The translations under genes and the position numbers were made by a program. From an uncultured Clostridia bacterium (GTDB lineage: Bacteria > Bacillota_A > Clostridia > Christensenellales > CAG-138), in assembly GCA_946623765.1 (NCBI GenBank), contig CAMORL010000081.1:1-7313 (forward strand): 7,313 nt of DNA, written 5' to 3'. The notes under the pieces were generated by a model. The model was not told the DNA's origin. It searched no databases and saw nothing but the letters and a program-made list of their open reading frames with translations. This document shows, piece by piece, positions 1-6,574 of the stretch. Every line of letters begins with the position of its first letter. The first letter of the stretch is position 1.

Positions 1-297
1 GTTCATGCGGCGGAGCCATTCCATCTGGTTCTCGGCTTTCAGGCGCTCGGTGACGCCTTCCAAAGGTGCCATTTTAGAAACCGTGGCTTCGATCTGCTCC
101 CTTGCCGTGCGGTCGATCTCCAGAAGATGATCGGTCAGTTTGCCGGAGAGGACGAGGGCGGTCAGTGTGCCGTCGTGCCGCTGCTCCAGGAAACGCTTCC
201 GCATCCTGCCGTACTTGCCGATGGGTGTGTCGGGCGCGGGATCGAGGACCAGATTCGGGATCTGAATGTTACCGACCGTGGTATATGTGACGTTCAT
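1..297 (-). CDS. tnpV: TnpV family transposon-encoded protein, partial (copy 1)
   Basis: This is the first 99 residues of a TnpV-family protein, read on the minus strand from ATG at 297-295; the C-terminus lies beyond the window edge. The frame is open throughout. A strong ribosome binding site (AAAGGAGG on the minus strand, about 306-313) sits just upstream and fixes the start. Family features visible are an N-terminal VTYTTVGNIQIPNL stretch, GKYGRMRKR near residues 28-35, LVLSGKLTDHL near 48-58 and KAENQMEWLRRMN at the end of the visible part. It matches the second copy in this window (6221-6574) at 79 of 99 residues by hand count. TnpV proteins are named from clostridial Tn4451-type elements, but their biochemical role is not established. 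No recombinase gene is visible next to it here. It is divergent from the cobalamin-regulated operon. Confidence 0.85.
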   Translation of the reverse strand, partial: MNVTYTTVGNIQIPNLVLDPAPDTPIGKYGRMRKRFLEQRHDGTLTALVLSGKLTDHLLEIDRTAREQIEATVSKMAPLEGVTERLKAENQMEWLRRMN

Positions 298-492
298 TTT
301 GATACCTCCTTTAATGAATCCGATGGACTTCGCGCGGGGGCTGCTTTCGCCGGACGGAAGTATGCGTTCCGAGCAGGATCGGCAGATGAATCTTTGCATA
401 CTCCAGCACTTCCCTCTCAACGGGAGGCGGACGATATGGTATTCAGGATCTTTTTGCGGTGTGAATGATAGATCCTGCAAGATCAATGGGGG
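298..492. other. Divergent intergenic region upstream of tnpV copy 1
   Basis: This stretch carries the tnpV ribosome binding site (minus strand) and a 50-bp block at 367-416 that is repeated upstream of the second tnpV. It also has a perfect 8-bp inverted repeat CAGGATCT/AGATCCTG at 444-451 and 470-477, ending 15 bases before the -35 box of the riboswitch promoter. The inverted repeat could be an operator or a weak terminator; nothing in the sequence decides between them. I see no further gene with good support. Confidence 0.5.
367..416 (-). repeat. Conserved 50-bp block upstream of tnpV, copy A
   Basis: This block matches 6644-6693 at 44 of 50 positions without gaps. It lies at exactly the same distance from its tnpV start codon (70 bases) as the other copy. 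The flanks further upstream diverge abruptly. On the minus strand both copies keep the same 34 codons open, ending in a stop 14 bases before the tnpV start. The frame in phase with tnpV is also open in both. Confidence 0.7.
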
Positions 493-521
493 TTGTAAAA
501 AGGGAAAACCGATGTTATAAT
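493..521 (+). promoter_or_regulatory. Sigma-A type promoter of the cobalamin operon
   Basis: A -35 box TTGTAA (493-498) and a perfect -10 box TATAAT (516-521) are separated by 17 bases. Transcription would start near 528, a few bases before the P1 helix of the riboswitch at 533. The position directly in front of the aptamer supports the assignment. Confidence 0.8.
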
Positions 522-532
522 CATATAGTACT

Positions 533-710
533 GTCTGAGTGCTCGAAGCGCCTCGCTCGCGAAGCGTCGAGAGATAAAAGGGAACCGGGTGCAAATCCCG
601 GACGAACCGGTCACTGTAAGCGGTTAGCTTCTGTGCAAAACGCCATTGCCTGAACGGGTGAGAAGGCGCACGGAGGTGTTCGACCCGCAAGTCAGGAAAC
701 CTGCTCAGAC
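533..710 (+). promoter_or_regulatory. Cobalamin riboswitch (aptamer)
   Basis: The conserved landmarks of the cobalamin (B12) riboswitch are present in order: AAAAGGGAA with the CCGGGTGCAAATCCCGG helix (577-602), CACTGTAAGCGG (612-623), and GCAAGTCAGGAAACCTGC (687-704), close to the classic B12-box. The ends pair perfectly as P1: GTCTGAG (533-539) with CTCAGAC (704-710). Between P1 and the core, 542-571 forms an extra hairpin (CTCGA/TCGAG outside, CGCT/AGCG inside). The class is known to bind adenosyl- or methylcobalamin and usually lowers expression of the downstream genes when bound. Here it precedes cobamide uptake and remodelling genes, as expected. Confidence 0.95.
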
Positions 711-810
711 GGAACGATGCGTTTTCTCCGGAGAAAAGCAGCGCATCTGAAAGCAGTCCGACGGGCGCATTTTTCACGTGCAGCGGGCGATTTTCGGTGT
801 GCCGGTTCCG
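710..810 (+). promoter_or_regulatory. Riboswitch expression platform with candidate antiterminator
   Basis: Directly after P1, CGGAAC (710-715) is complementary to GTTCCG (805-810), the 5' half of the terminator stem, and it shares base 710 with P1. This is a candidate antiterminator that a ligand-stabilised aptamer would disfavour. Between the two arms lies a separate hairpin: GATGCG (716-721) pairs with CGCATC (742-747) around the perfect palindrome TTTTCTCCGGAGAAAA (722-737). Another CGCAT at 766-770 followed by T's offers an alternative partner for 717-721. The pairing logic is inferred from complementarity only. Confidence 0.45.
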
Positions 811-830
811 ATTCACGGAAGCGGTTTTTT
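802..830 (+). terminator. Intrinsic terminator of the cobalamin riboswitch
   Basis: CCGGTTCCG (802-810), loop ATTCA, and CGGAAGCGG (816-824) form an 8-bp stem with one internal mismatch, followed by six T's (825-830) and a further T-rich stretch. Its place between the aptamer and the first gene indicates control by transcription termination. Confidence 0.8.
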
Positions 831-879
831 CTTTGGGGAAAGCCCGGTCACAAATGGAATAATCACGGAGAGAGAAAAG

Positions 880-1185
880 ATGCTGACACTGAATCGAATC
901 AAGGACAGCGACAACGTTGTCTACGGCAAGGATGAGGACCTCATTCCGACGCTTTCCAAATATCTGCAGATTTCCGTTCTCGGGGAAAAGATCAGGAAGT
1001 TTCGCGAAGCGCCGGTCAAGGAAGGCGTGATACTGCGCGGCGCAAGGCGCACGAGCGCGCTGATGTTCATTCCGGATCTGTATTTCGACGACGATCTTGT
1101 CATGGGCGGGAACGTCTGGCTGTACCTCGGCGACATGCAGCCCGCTTACTGCATCTACGTCCCTTGGACGGACAACAGGGAATAA
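880..1185 (+). CDS. Uncharacterised 101-aa protein, first gene of the cobalamin operon
   Basis: I do not recognise this protein. The start is ATG at 880, with GGAG at 867-870 as ribosome binding site. A longer reading from ATG at 778 would run through the riboswitch terminator and is unlikely. The protein has no signal peptide or membrane helix and looks like a soluble cytoplasmic protein. Visible points are a charged N-terminal half (KIRKFREAPVKEG, about 38-50), the stretch RGARRTSALMFIPDLYFDDDLVMGG (about 53-77, given here only as composition: basic, then hydrophobic, then acidic), and a hydrophobic, aromatic C-terminal part ending YVPW. One cysteine (C91) is present and there is no obvious metal motif. 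It lies 40 bases before the CbiR-like gene and is the first gene controlled by the riboswitch, so a role in corrinoid handling is plausible but only by association. Confidence 0.75.
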   Translation: MLTLNRIKDSDNVVYGKDEDLIPTLSKYLQISVLGEKIRKFREAPVKEGVILRGARRTSALMFIPDLYFDDDLVMGGNVWLYLGDMQPAYCIYVPWTDNRE

Positions 1186-1225
1186 GGCGAACCGCCCCGA
1201 TGGTTTCATAAACGAGGAGGAGCGC

Positions 1226-2182
1226 GTGAAAACACAGATCAATCTGACAACCTGTTCCTGCGATCTGGATCGGTTTGCTTCGCAAAGGGAGCTGTATGAT
1301 CTGCTCGGGGATGACGGCATCGAGCTGACGTGTTTTGAAGACGACGTGCGTGGCGTCGTGCCGAAGGACCGGGTGACCGGCCTGCACATGAGCTGCCTGC
1401 CGTACTGGGTCGAGCTTTGGCGCGGCAATCTTGACACCTGCATCCGCGAGTTTGACGATCTCGGGACCGTGTGTGCTGTGTTCGGCGGCGATACGCCGGA
1501 CGCGCTGCTCCGGCATTATCAGAGAGACCTCGAAAACGCTGCACGATACGGCGTCGAATACATGGTCTTTCATGTCTGCGACGGCTCCTGTGAGGAGACC
1601 TTCACGGGAAAAAGCCGCCATACCGACGCCGAGGTAATCGACGCGGCGGCGGACCTTCTGAACGAGCTGTTCCGGAACGTAACGGACGGACCGTGGCTGC
1701 TTTTGGAGAATCTGTGGTATGCGGGACTCACATTCACCGATCCGGAGATGACGGAAAGGCTTTTAGAACGCGTCAGGTATCCGAAGACCGGTCTGATGCT
1801 CGATACGGGGCATCTTCTGCACACCGATCCCGATCTTCTGACACAGGAGGAAGGCGTGCGCTATATCCATGAAATGCTGGATCGGCACGGCGATCTTTGC
1901 AAGCATATCCGCGGCGTGCATCTGAACCAGTCCTTGACCGGTTCGATCATCAAAGAGACGCAGGCGCACCAGCCGAAGCTGCTGCCGACCTATGCGGAAC
2001 GCAGCGAGCAGCTCTTCCGCTACGTGTTCTCCATCGACCGCCACGAGCCGTTTACCTGTAAAGGCGTGAAGGAATTTGTCGAACGCATTGCGCCGGACTG
2101 GCTGACCTATGAACTGATTTCGAACGATCTTACGGAACACCGCGCGCTTTTGAACGCGCAGAGGGCTGTATTCGTACCATGA
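1226..2182 (+). CDS. cbiR: TIM-barrel phosphodiesterase, probable cobamide-remodelling enzyme CbiR
   Basis: This is a 318-aa member of the AP endonuclease 2 / xylose isomerase-like TIM-barrel family. The start is GTG at 1226, five bases after GAGGAGG (1214-1220); in-frame ATG at 1097 lies inside the previous gene and has no support. Residues that line up in order with the nine metal ligands of endonuclease IV are H54, H116, E161 (LLLENL), D193 and H196 (LDTGH), H232 (GVHLNQS), D271 and H273 (DRH), and E296 (LTYEL); the DxxH and DxH spacings are kept. CbiR, described from Akkermansia muciniphila, belongs to this superfamily and hydrolyses the phosphoester in the cobamide nucleotide loop, so that a different lower ligand can be built on. 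Riboswitch control and the B12-type transporter downstream favour CbiR over a sugar isomerase or DNA repair enzyme. No signal peptide; acts in the cytoplasm. Confidence 0.75.
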   Translation: MKTQINLTTCSCDLDRFASQRELYDLLGDDGIELTCFEDDVRGVVPKDRVTGLHMSCLPYWVELWRGNLDTCIREFDDLGTVCAVFGGDTPDALLRHYQRDLENAARYGVEYMVFHVCDGSCEETFTGKSRHTDAEVIDAAADLLNELFRNVTDGPWLLLENLWYAGLTFTDPEMTERLLERVRYPKTGLMLDTGHLLHTDPDLLTQEEGVRYIHEMLDRHGDLCKHIRGVHLNQSLTGSIIKETQAHQPKLLPTYAERSEQLFRYVFSIDRHEPFTCKGVKEFVERIAPDWLTYELISNDLTEHRALLNAQRAVFVP

Positions 2183-2212
2183 TCCGAAAGGATTGAAATA
2201 CATTATCCAAAC

Positions 2213-2220
2213 AAGGAGGA
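2213..2220 (+). promoter_or_regulatory. Ribosome binding site of the fusion lipoprotein
   Basis: AAGGAGGA lies six bases before ATG 2227 and selects this start. The 44-base gap after cbiR holds no clear promoter or terminator, so the gene is read from the riboswitch promoter. Confidence 0.75.
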
Positions 2221-2226
2221 ACAAAC

Positions 2227-4278
2227 ATGAAACAGACAAAGAAACTCTGGGCGATCCTGATCGCGGCAGTCCTGCTGCTTTCGGCGTTTGCCTGTAGCAA
2301 ACCGGCAGAGAAGCCGGCGGAGCCGACAGCGGCGCCCGTTCAGCCCGCCGAAAAGACCGATGAAGAGCTCGCGGCGGAATGCGCCGCACTGATCGACGCG
2401 ATCTATGTGCAGGAGCGTACGGACGAGACCGACGCGCAGTGCGCGGCCGCCAAGGCGGCATGGGATGCGCTGACCGATGCGCAGAAGGAACTGGTTGCGG
2501 GTGAGGAGGCCGATCCCGATTACTTCGGAAGAGATACCGGCGACGCGTCGAAGGACGATCCGAAAAACGCGGACGGCATCGGCGAGAACGAATTGCTTGT
2601 CGTGAGCTTCGGCACGTCGTTCAATGACAGCAGAGCCGAGGACATCGGCGGCATTGAAGCGGCGCTTCAGGCTGCGTATCCGGATTGGTCGGTGCGCAGA
2701 GCGTTCACCGCGCAGATCATCATCAACCATGTGCAGGCGCGTGACGGCGAGTTCATCGACAACATGGATCAGGCGCTCGAGCGTGCTGTCGCAAACGGCG
2801 TCAAAAACCTCGTGATCCAGCCGACGCATCTCATGCAAGGCGCGGAATACGATGAGCTTTGCGAGGCGGTCAAAAAGTACGAAGACAAGTTTGAGAGCGT
2901 TCAGGTCGCGCTGCCGCTTCTGGGCGAAGTCGGCACGGACGCGACGGTCGTCAATACGGACAAGGGCGTTGTTGCAAAGGCGATCACGGCGGAAGCGGTG
3001 AAGGCCGCCGGATATGAGAGCCTTGAAGCTGCGGAAGCGGACGGCGTTGCGTTTGTATTCATGGGACACGGCACGTCGCACACTGCAAAGGTCAGCTACA
3101 CGCAGATGCAGAACATGATGAACACCCTCGGCTACAGGAATGTGTTCATCGGCACGGTGGAAGGCAAACCGGAAGAAACCGCTTGCGAAGAAGTCATCAA
3201 GACGGTCAATGCGGCGGGTTATACCAAAGTCATCCTTCGTCCGCTGATGGTCGTTGCGGGCGATCATGCAAACAACGACATGGCGGATCCCGAGGATCCC
3301 GAATCCTGGTATTCCATGTTCAATGCCTCCGGTCTCTTTACGGAGATCACCTGCCAGATCGAGGGCCTCGGCAGAATCGCTGATGTACAGGCACTGTATG
3401 TTGCGCATGCCGGCGCGGCTTTGAAGCAGGTCGAGGGCATCAAACTGGTCGACATGAAGGGCCACGAGGTTACGCTCAAAAAGCCCGCGGAGCGCATTGT
3501 GGCGCTGACCGCGTCCGATTGTGAGATCGTCTTTGCGCTCGGCGCGGGGGATCTTCTGGTCGGCAGAGGCGAGTACTGTGACTATCCTGCAGAGGTCTTT
3601 GCAATTCCGTCCGTAGAATCCGGCGGCAATACGAACATTGAACAGATCCTTGCGCTCAATCCGGACGTCGTCGTCATGAGCAGCATGGCGCAGACCGAGG
3701 AGCAGGTCAAGCAGCTGGAGGACGCGGGCGTTGCAGTCGTCGTCAGCGACGCGCAGGATATCGAGGGCGTCTACACGGCAATCGAACTGCTCGGAGGGCT
3801 GCTCGGCAAGGATGCGGAGGCGGATAAAATCATTTCCGATATGAAAGCGGGCTTTGCGGAGATCGAGGCGAACAAGCTGGACGGCACGCAGACGGTGTAC
3901 TTCGAAGTCTCCCCGCTGCAGTGGGGGCTCTGGACGGCAGGCACCGGCACGTTCATGAATGAGATCGCGGAGATGGTCGGTCTCAGGAACTGCTTCGGCG
4001 ATCTTTCCGGTTGGGCGCAGATCTCCGAGGAACAGGTGCTCGAGCGCAACCCTGACTACATAGTGACGATCACCATGTACTGGGGCGAGGGCCCGACGCC
4101 GGAGGAGGAGATCATGTCCCGTCCCGGCTGGGAGAACATCACGGCAGTCCAAAACGGCGCGATCCTGAATCTCCAGAACAACGAGCTTTCCCGCCCGATT
4201 CCGCGACTTGCGGATGGCGCGAAGATGCTGTATGATTTTGTCATGGAGAAGATGGCAGCACTTCAGCCCGCTGCGTAA
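2227..4278 (+). CDS. cbiK-btuF: Lipoprotein fusing a CbiK-like cobaltochelatase domain to a BtuF-like ABC substrate-binding domain
   Basis: This 683-aa protein has a lipoprotein signal peptide (basic start, hydrophobic 8-22, lipobox AFAC with C23) and a Pro/Ala-rich linker to about 42. A short helical module with AAWDALTDAQKELV at 77-90 resembles helical repeats in clostridial surface proteins. Residues about 121-398 match anaerobic sirohydrochlorin cobaltochelatase (CbiK): VVSFGTSFNDSR (125-136), QPTHLMQG with H201, LPLLGE with E234, FMGHGTSH with H281, VEGKP, and AGDHANNDMAD (344-354). H201, E234 and H281 are candidate metal ligands, E234 being the least sure. Residues about 405-680 form a complete class III substrate-binding protein, with NIEQILALNPDVVV (E472) and ISEEQVLERNPD (E602) in the places of the BtuF glutamates that dock onto BtuC. 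The chelatase part should face outward with the binding domain. Likely role: corrinoid or tetrapyrrole capture, with possible cobalt insertion before import. Confidence 0.85.
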   Translation: MKQTKKLWAILIAAVLLLSAFACSKPAEKPAEPTAAPVQPAEKTDEELAAECAALIDAIYVQERTDETDAQCAAAKAAWDALTDAQKELVAGEEADPDYFGRDTGDASKDDPKNADGIGENELLVVSFGTSFNDSRAEDIGGIEAALQAAYPDWSVRRAFTAQIIINHVQARDGEFIDNMDQALERAVANGVKNLVIQPTHLMQGAEYDELCEAVKKYEDKFESVQVALPLLGEVGTDATVVNTDKGVVAKAITAEAVKAAGYESLEAAEADGVAFVFMGHGTSHTAKVSYTQMQNMMNTLGYRNVFIGTVEGKPEETACEEVIKTVNAAGYTKVILRPLMVVAGDHANNDMADPEDPESWYSMFNASGLFTEITCQIEGLGRIADVQALYVAHAGAALKQVEGIKLVDMKGHEVTLKKPAERIVALTASDCEIVFALGAGDLLVGRGEYCDYPAEVFAIPSVESGGNTNIEQILALNPDVVVMSSMAQTEEQVKQLEDAGVAVVVSDAQDIEGVYTAIELLGGLLGKDAEADKIISDMKAGFAEIEANKLDGTQTVYFEVSPLQWGLWTAGTGTFMNEIAEMVGLRNCFGDLSGWAQISEEQVLERNPDYIVTITMYWGEGPTPEEEIMSRPGWENITAVQNGAILNLQNNELSRPIPRLADGAKMLYDFVMEKMAALQPAA

Positions 4279-4287
4279 AAGGAGTCT

Positions 4288-5319
4288 ATGAAACGGATCG
4301 GCGAGCATTTCGGAGAATGGATCGCGATCTTCGCACTCGTTACCCTGTGCGTGTTTTTCGCATGCGTCTGCATCGGCAGCGTTTCGATCCCTTTGAAGGA
4401 CACCGTTCGCGTCATTTCGGACGCGATCCGCGGGGTCCCGTCCGAAAAAGCGTATGCGCTCGCCCGATCCGTGATTGTGCCGATCCGGCTGCCGCGTGTG
4501 CTGTGCGTGGCGCTGGTCGGCGCATCGTTGTCTCTTGCGGGCGCAAGCATGCAGGGACTTCTCAAAAACCCGCTTGCGGACGGGTCCACAATCGGCGTGT
4601 CCTCCGGCGCGTCGCTCGGCGCGGTCATTGCAATCGCGTTCGGCATCACGTTCCCGAAGCTGCCGTTTGCCGGGACAATGATCATGGCGATCCTGTTCGC
4701 ACTCGGCTCGTTACTAATCATTTTAGGGCTTGCATGGCGCTTGGACTGCTCGCTTTCGACCAATACAATCATTCTGATCGGCGTAGTCTTCTCGATGTTT
4801 GCGTCCAGCGTCATGAGCATAATCATCACGTTTGCGTCCGATCATCTCAAAAGCATCACGTTCTGGACCATGGGCAGTCTGCAGGGTGCGAGCTACCGCA
4901 ACGCCGCAGTGCTCGCGGGAACGTTTTTGATCGCCGGTACGGTGCTGCTGCTGAACGCACGCGAGCTGAACGCCTTTGCGATCGGCGAGGATAACGCAAG
5001 GCAAATCGGCGTCAATGTGCGCCGTGTGCGGCTCACGGTGCTGATCGCAGTTGCGTGCCTGATCGGCGTTTGCGTGTCGATCGGCGGCACAATCGGCTTT
5101 GTGGGGCTTGTTACGCCGCATATGGTGCGCATGATCGTGGGCCCGAATCACAAGCGTCTGCTGCCCGCATCCCTGTTTTCCGGCGCAGTCTTTCTGATGC
5201 TCGCGGATCTGGCGGCGCGGTCGTTGTTCTCCCCGCGTGAGCTGCCGATCGGCGTGGTAACGAGCGTGATCGGCGCGGCGGTGTTCGTGGCGATCTATTA
5301 CCGCGCGAGAAGGAGGTAG
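4288..5319 (+). CDS. btuC: FecCD/BtuC-family ABC transporter permease, probably cobamide import
   Basis: This 343-aa, strongly hydrophobic protein has about nine or ten membrane segments (first at about 11-31, last at about 320-338), the usual size and layout of BtuC/FecD permeases. Family motifs are RLPRVL (67-72), whose two arginines correspond to BtuC arginines that meet the binding-protein glutamates; GASMQGLLKNPLAD (85-98); IGVSSGASLGA (102-112); IGEDNARQIGV (232-242), the cytoplasmic coupling region; TIGFVGLVTPH (268-278); and ELPIGVVTSVIGA (318-330). The start at 4288 is preceded by AAAAGGAG and lies nine bases after the stop of the binding-protein gene. The family also transports haem and siderophores; the riboswitch and neighbours make a corrinoid the best guess. 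Confidence 0.9.
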   Translation: MKRIGEHFGEWIAIFALVTLCVFFACVCIGSVSIPLKDTVRVISDAIRGVPSEKAYALARSVIVPIRLPRVLCVALVGASLSLAGASMQGLLKNPLADGSTIGVSSGASLGAVIAIAFGITFPKLPFAGTMIMAILFALGSLLIILGLAWRLDCSLSTNTIILIGVVFSMFASSVMSIIITFASDHLKSITFWTMGSLQGASYRNAAVLAGTFLIAGTVLLLNARELNAFAIGEDNARQIGVNVRRVRLTVLIAVACLIGVCVSIGGTIGFVGLVTPHMVRMIVGPNHKRLLPASLFSGAVFLMLADLAARSLFSPRELPIGVVTSVIGAAVFVAIYYRARRR

Positions 5320-5323
5320 GGGC

Positions 5324-6085
5324 ATGCTGGAAGTGGAACACCTGACGGTGCAGTACGGCGCGTTTGCCGCCGTAAGAGATTGCTCCTTTACCGTTTCGGA
5401 CGGGCAATGGCTGATGATCGTCGGTCCGAACGGCGCCGGAAAAACGACCGTTCTGAACGCGATCGCACAGGGCGTGCCGTATTCCGGTATAATCCGGTTT
5501 GACGAAAAGGATCTCAAAAAAACAGATGCTGCAGCACGCGCCCGCTCGATCGGCGTTCTGTCGCAGAACCATTATGTCGGGTATGCCTTCTCCGTCGAGG
5601 AGGTCGTTCGTCTCGGACGGTTTGCGCACAGGGGCGGATTGTTTTCTTCACACAGGAAGGATGACGAAAAAGCAGTGGAGGAGGCGCTGGAGCGTACGGG
5701 CTTGACCGCGCTGCGTCAGCAGTCCGTGCTGACGCTGTCCGGAGGGGAACTCCAGCGAACCTTTCTTGCACAGGTGTTCGCGCAGAATCCGCGCTATCTG
5801 ATGCTGGATGAACCGACCAATCATCTGGATCTGATCTATCAGAAACAGATTTTTGCGCTGATCGCAGATTGGCTCAAAACCCCCGGTCGGGCGGTGGTGT
5901 CCGTGGTCCACGATCTTTCACTTGCAAAAGCGTACGGCACACAGACGCTGCTGCTGCATCACGGCAATACGGTTGCGCTCGGCGAAACGCAAGCTGTGAT
6001 GTGTCCCGACAACCTGAACGCAGTTTATGAGATGGACGTCGCTTCCTGGATGCGAACAATGCTGAAGCAGTGGAATAATATGTAA
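5324..6085 (+). CDS. btuD: ABC transporter ATP-binding protein, BtuD/FecE type
   Basis: This 253-aa protein is a complete nucleotide-binding subunit. It has Walker A GPNGAGKTT (34-42), Q-loop glutamine Q81, signature LSGGE (138-142), Walker B YLMLDEP (158-164) with NHLD following, and switch histidine H196. It powers the permease encoded just upstream. The ribosome binding site AGGAGG (5311-5316) ends where the btuC stop codon begins (5317-5319), and ATG follows four bases after the stop, so the two genes are translationally close-coupled. Length and motif spacing are normal for iron-siderophore/B12 importers. The stop at 6083 is followed by a terminator hairpin at 6172. Confidence 0.92.
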   Translation: MLEVEHLTVQYGAFAAVRDCSFTVSDGQWLMIVGPNGAGKTTVLNAIAQGVPYSGIIRFDEKDLKKTDAAARARSIGVLSQNHYVGYAFSVEEVVRLGRFAHRGGLFSSHRKDDEKAVEEALERTGLTALRQQSVLTLSGGELQRTFLAQVFAQNPRYLMLDEPTNHLDLIYQKQIFALIADWLKTPGRAVVSVVHDLSLAKAYGTQTLLLHHGNTVALGETQAVMCPDNLNAVYEMDVASWMRTMLKQWNNM

Positions 6086-6171
6086 TCCGGGAACTTCTGA
6101 AATTACAGGCTGCAGCTCACGCGTTTAAGGTTTCCAACAGATGAGAATATGATTAAGAAATAAGCATTGCG

Positions 6172-6205
6172 ATAAAGCCCGAAGCGTGCGCGCTTCGGGC
6201 TTTAT
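6172..6205. terminator. Bidirectional intrinsic terminator between btuD and tnpV copy 2
   Basis: ATAAAGCCCGAAGCG (6172-6186) and CGCTTCGGGCTTTAT (6191-6205) form a perfect 15-bp stem with a TGCG loop. The A-rich and T-rich ends give a U-rich 3' side in both directions. It lies between two convergent genes, 86 bases after the btuD stop and 15 bases after the tnpV stop, so it can serve both. Confidence 0.85.
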
Positions 6206-6220
6206 GCTGTCTTTCTGCGG

Positions 6221-6574
6221 TTATTCGCCGTAGACGATCTCGCGGAGGACAAGCTCTTCCGCACGGGCGCGGAGGTTGTTCATGCGGCGGATCCATTCCA
6301 TCTGGTTCTCGGCTTTCAGCGCTTCGGTGACGCCTTCGGCGGCTGCCATTTGGCGGACCGTGGCTTCGAGCTGCTCCCTTGCCGTGCGGTCGACGTCGAG
6401 CAGGTGCTCGGTCAGTTTGCCGGAGAGGACGAGGGCGGTGAACGTGCCGTCGTGCTGCTGTTCCAAATAGCGCTTTCGCATCCGTCCGTACTTGCCGATG
6501 CTGTCCTCCGGTTGCGCGTCCATGACCAGATTCGGGATTTGGATATTGCCGACCGTCGTATAAGTGACGTCCAT
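6221..6574 (-). CDS. tnpV: TnpV family transposon-encoded protein (copy 2, complete)
   Basis: This 117-aa protein is a full-length TnpV, read from ATG at 6574-6572 with AGGAGGTG about eight bases upstream. An in-frame ATG at 6676 would add 34 residues, but the internal start has the better ribosome binding site and matches the family N-terminus (MxVTYTTVGNIQIPNL). Visible conserved parts are GKYGRMRKR (28-35), ALVLSGKLTEHLLDVDRTAREQL (47-69, quoted as two runs: ALVLSGKLTEHL and DRTAREQL), GVTEALKAENQMEWIRRMN (81-99), and RARAEELVLREIVYGE at the C-terminus. It is probably a mostly helical, charged, small cytoplasmic protein. Function is unknown; the name reflects its discovery on clostridial mobile elements. 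It is convergent with btuD and shares the terminator at 6172-6205. Confidence 0.88.
   Translation of the reverse strand: MDVTYTTVGNIQIPNLVMDAQPEDSIGKYGRMRKRYLEQQHDGTFTALVLSGKLTEHLLDVDRTAREQLEATVRQMAAAEGVTEALKAENQMEWIRRMNNLRARAEELVLREIVYGE

Noticed and set aside
778..879. Longer start for the 101-aa protein at ATG 778
   Set aside because: The extra codons run through the riboswitch terminator stem and T-tract, and ATG 880 has a suitable ribosome binding site.
1097..1225. Upstream ATG start for the CbiR-like gene
   Set aside because: It would overlap the previous gene by about 90 bases in another frame and has no ribosome binding site; GTG 1226 has a strong one at the right distance.
2203..4308. 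A 701-codon open frame on the minus strand opposite the fusion lipoprotein
   Set aside because: It mirrors the real gene; GC-rich codon use leaves the opposite frame free of stops. The predicted protein is rich in Arg, His and Leu with no recognisable domain, while the plus-strand frame has a signal peptide and two known domains.
1..6574. A composite transposon bounded by the two tnpV genes
   Set aside because: No terminal inverted repeats, target-site duplications or recombinase gene are visible, and the copies differ by about 20 percent at protein level. Kept only as a question about past mobility.
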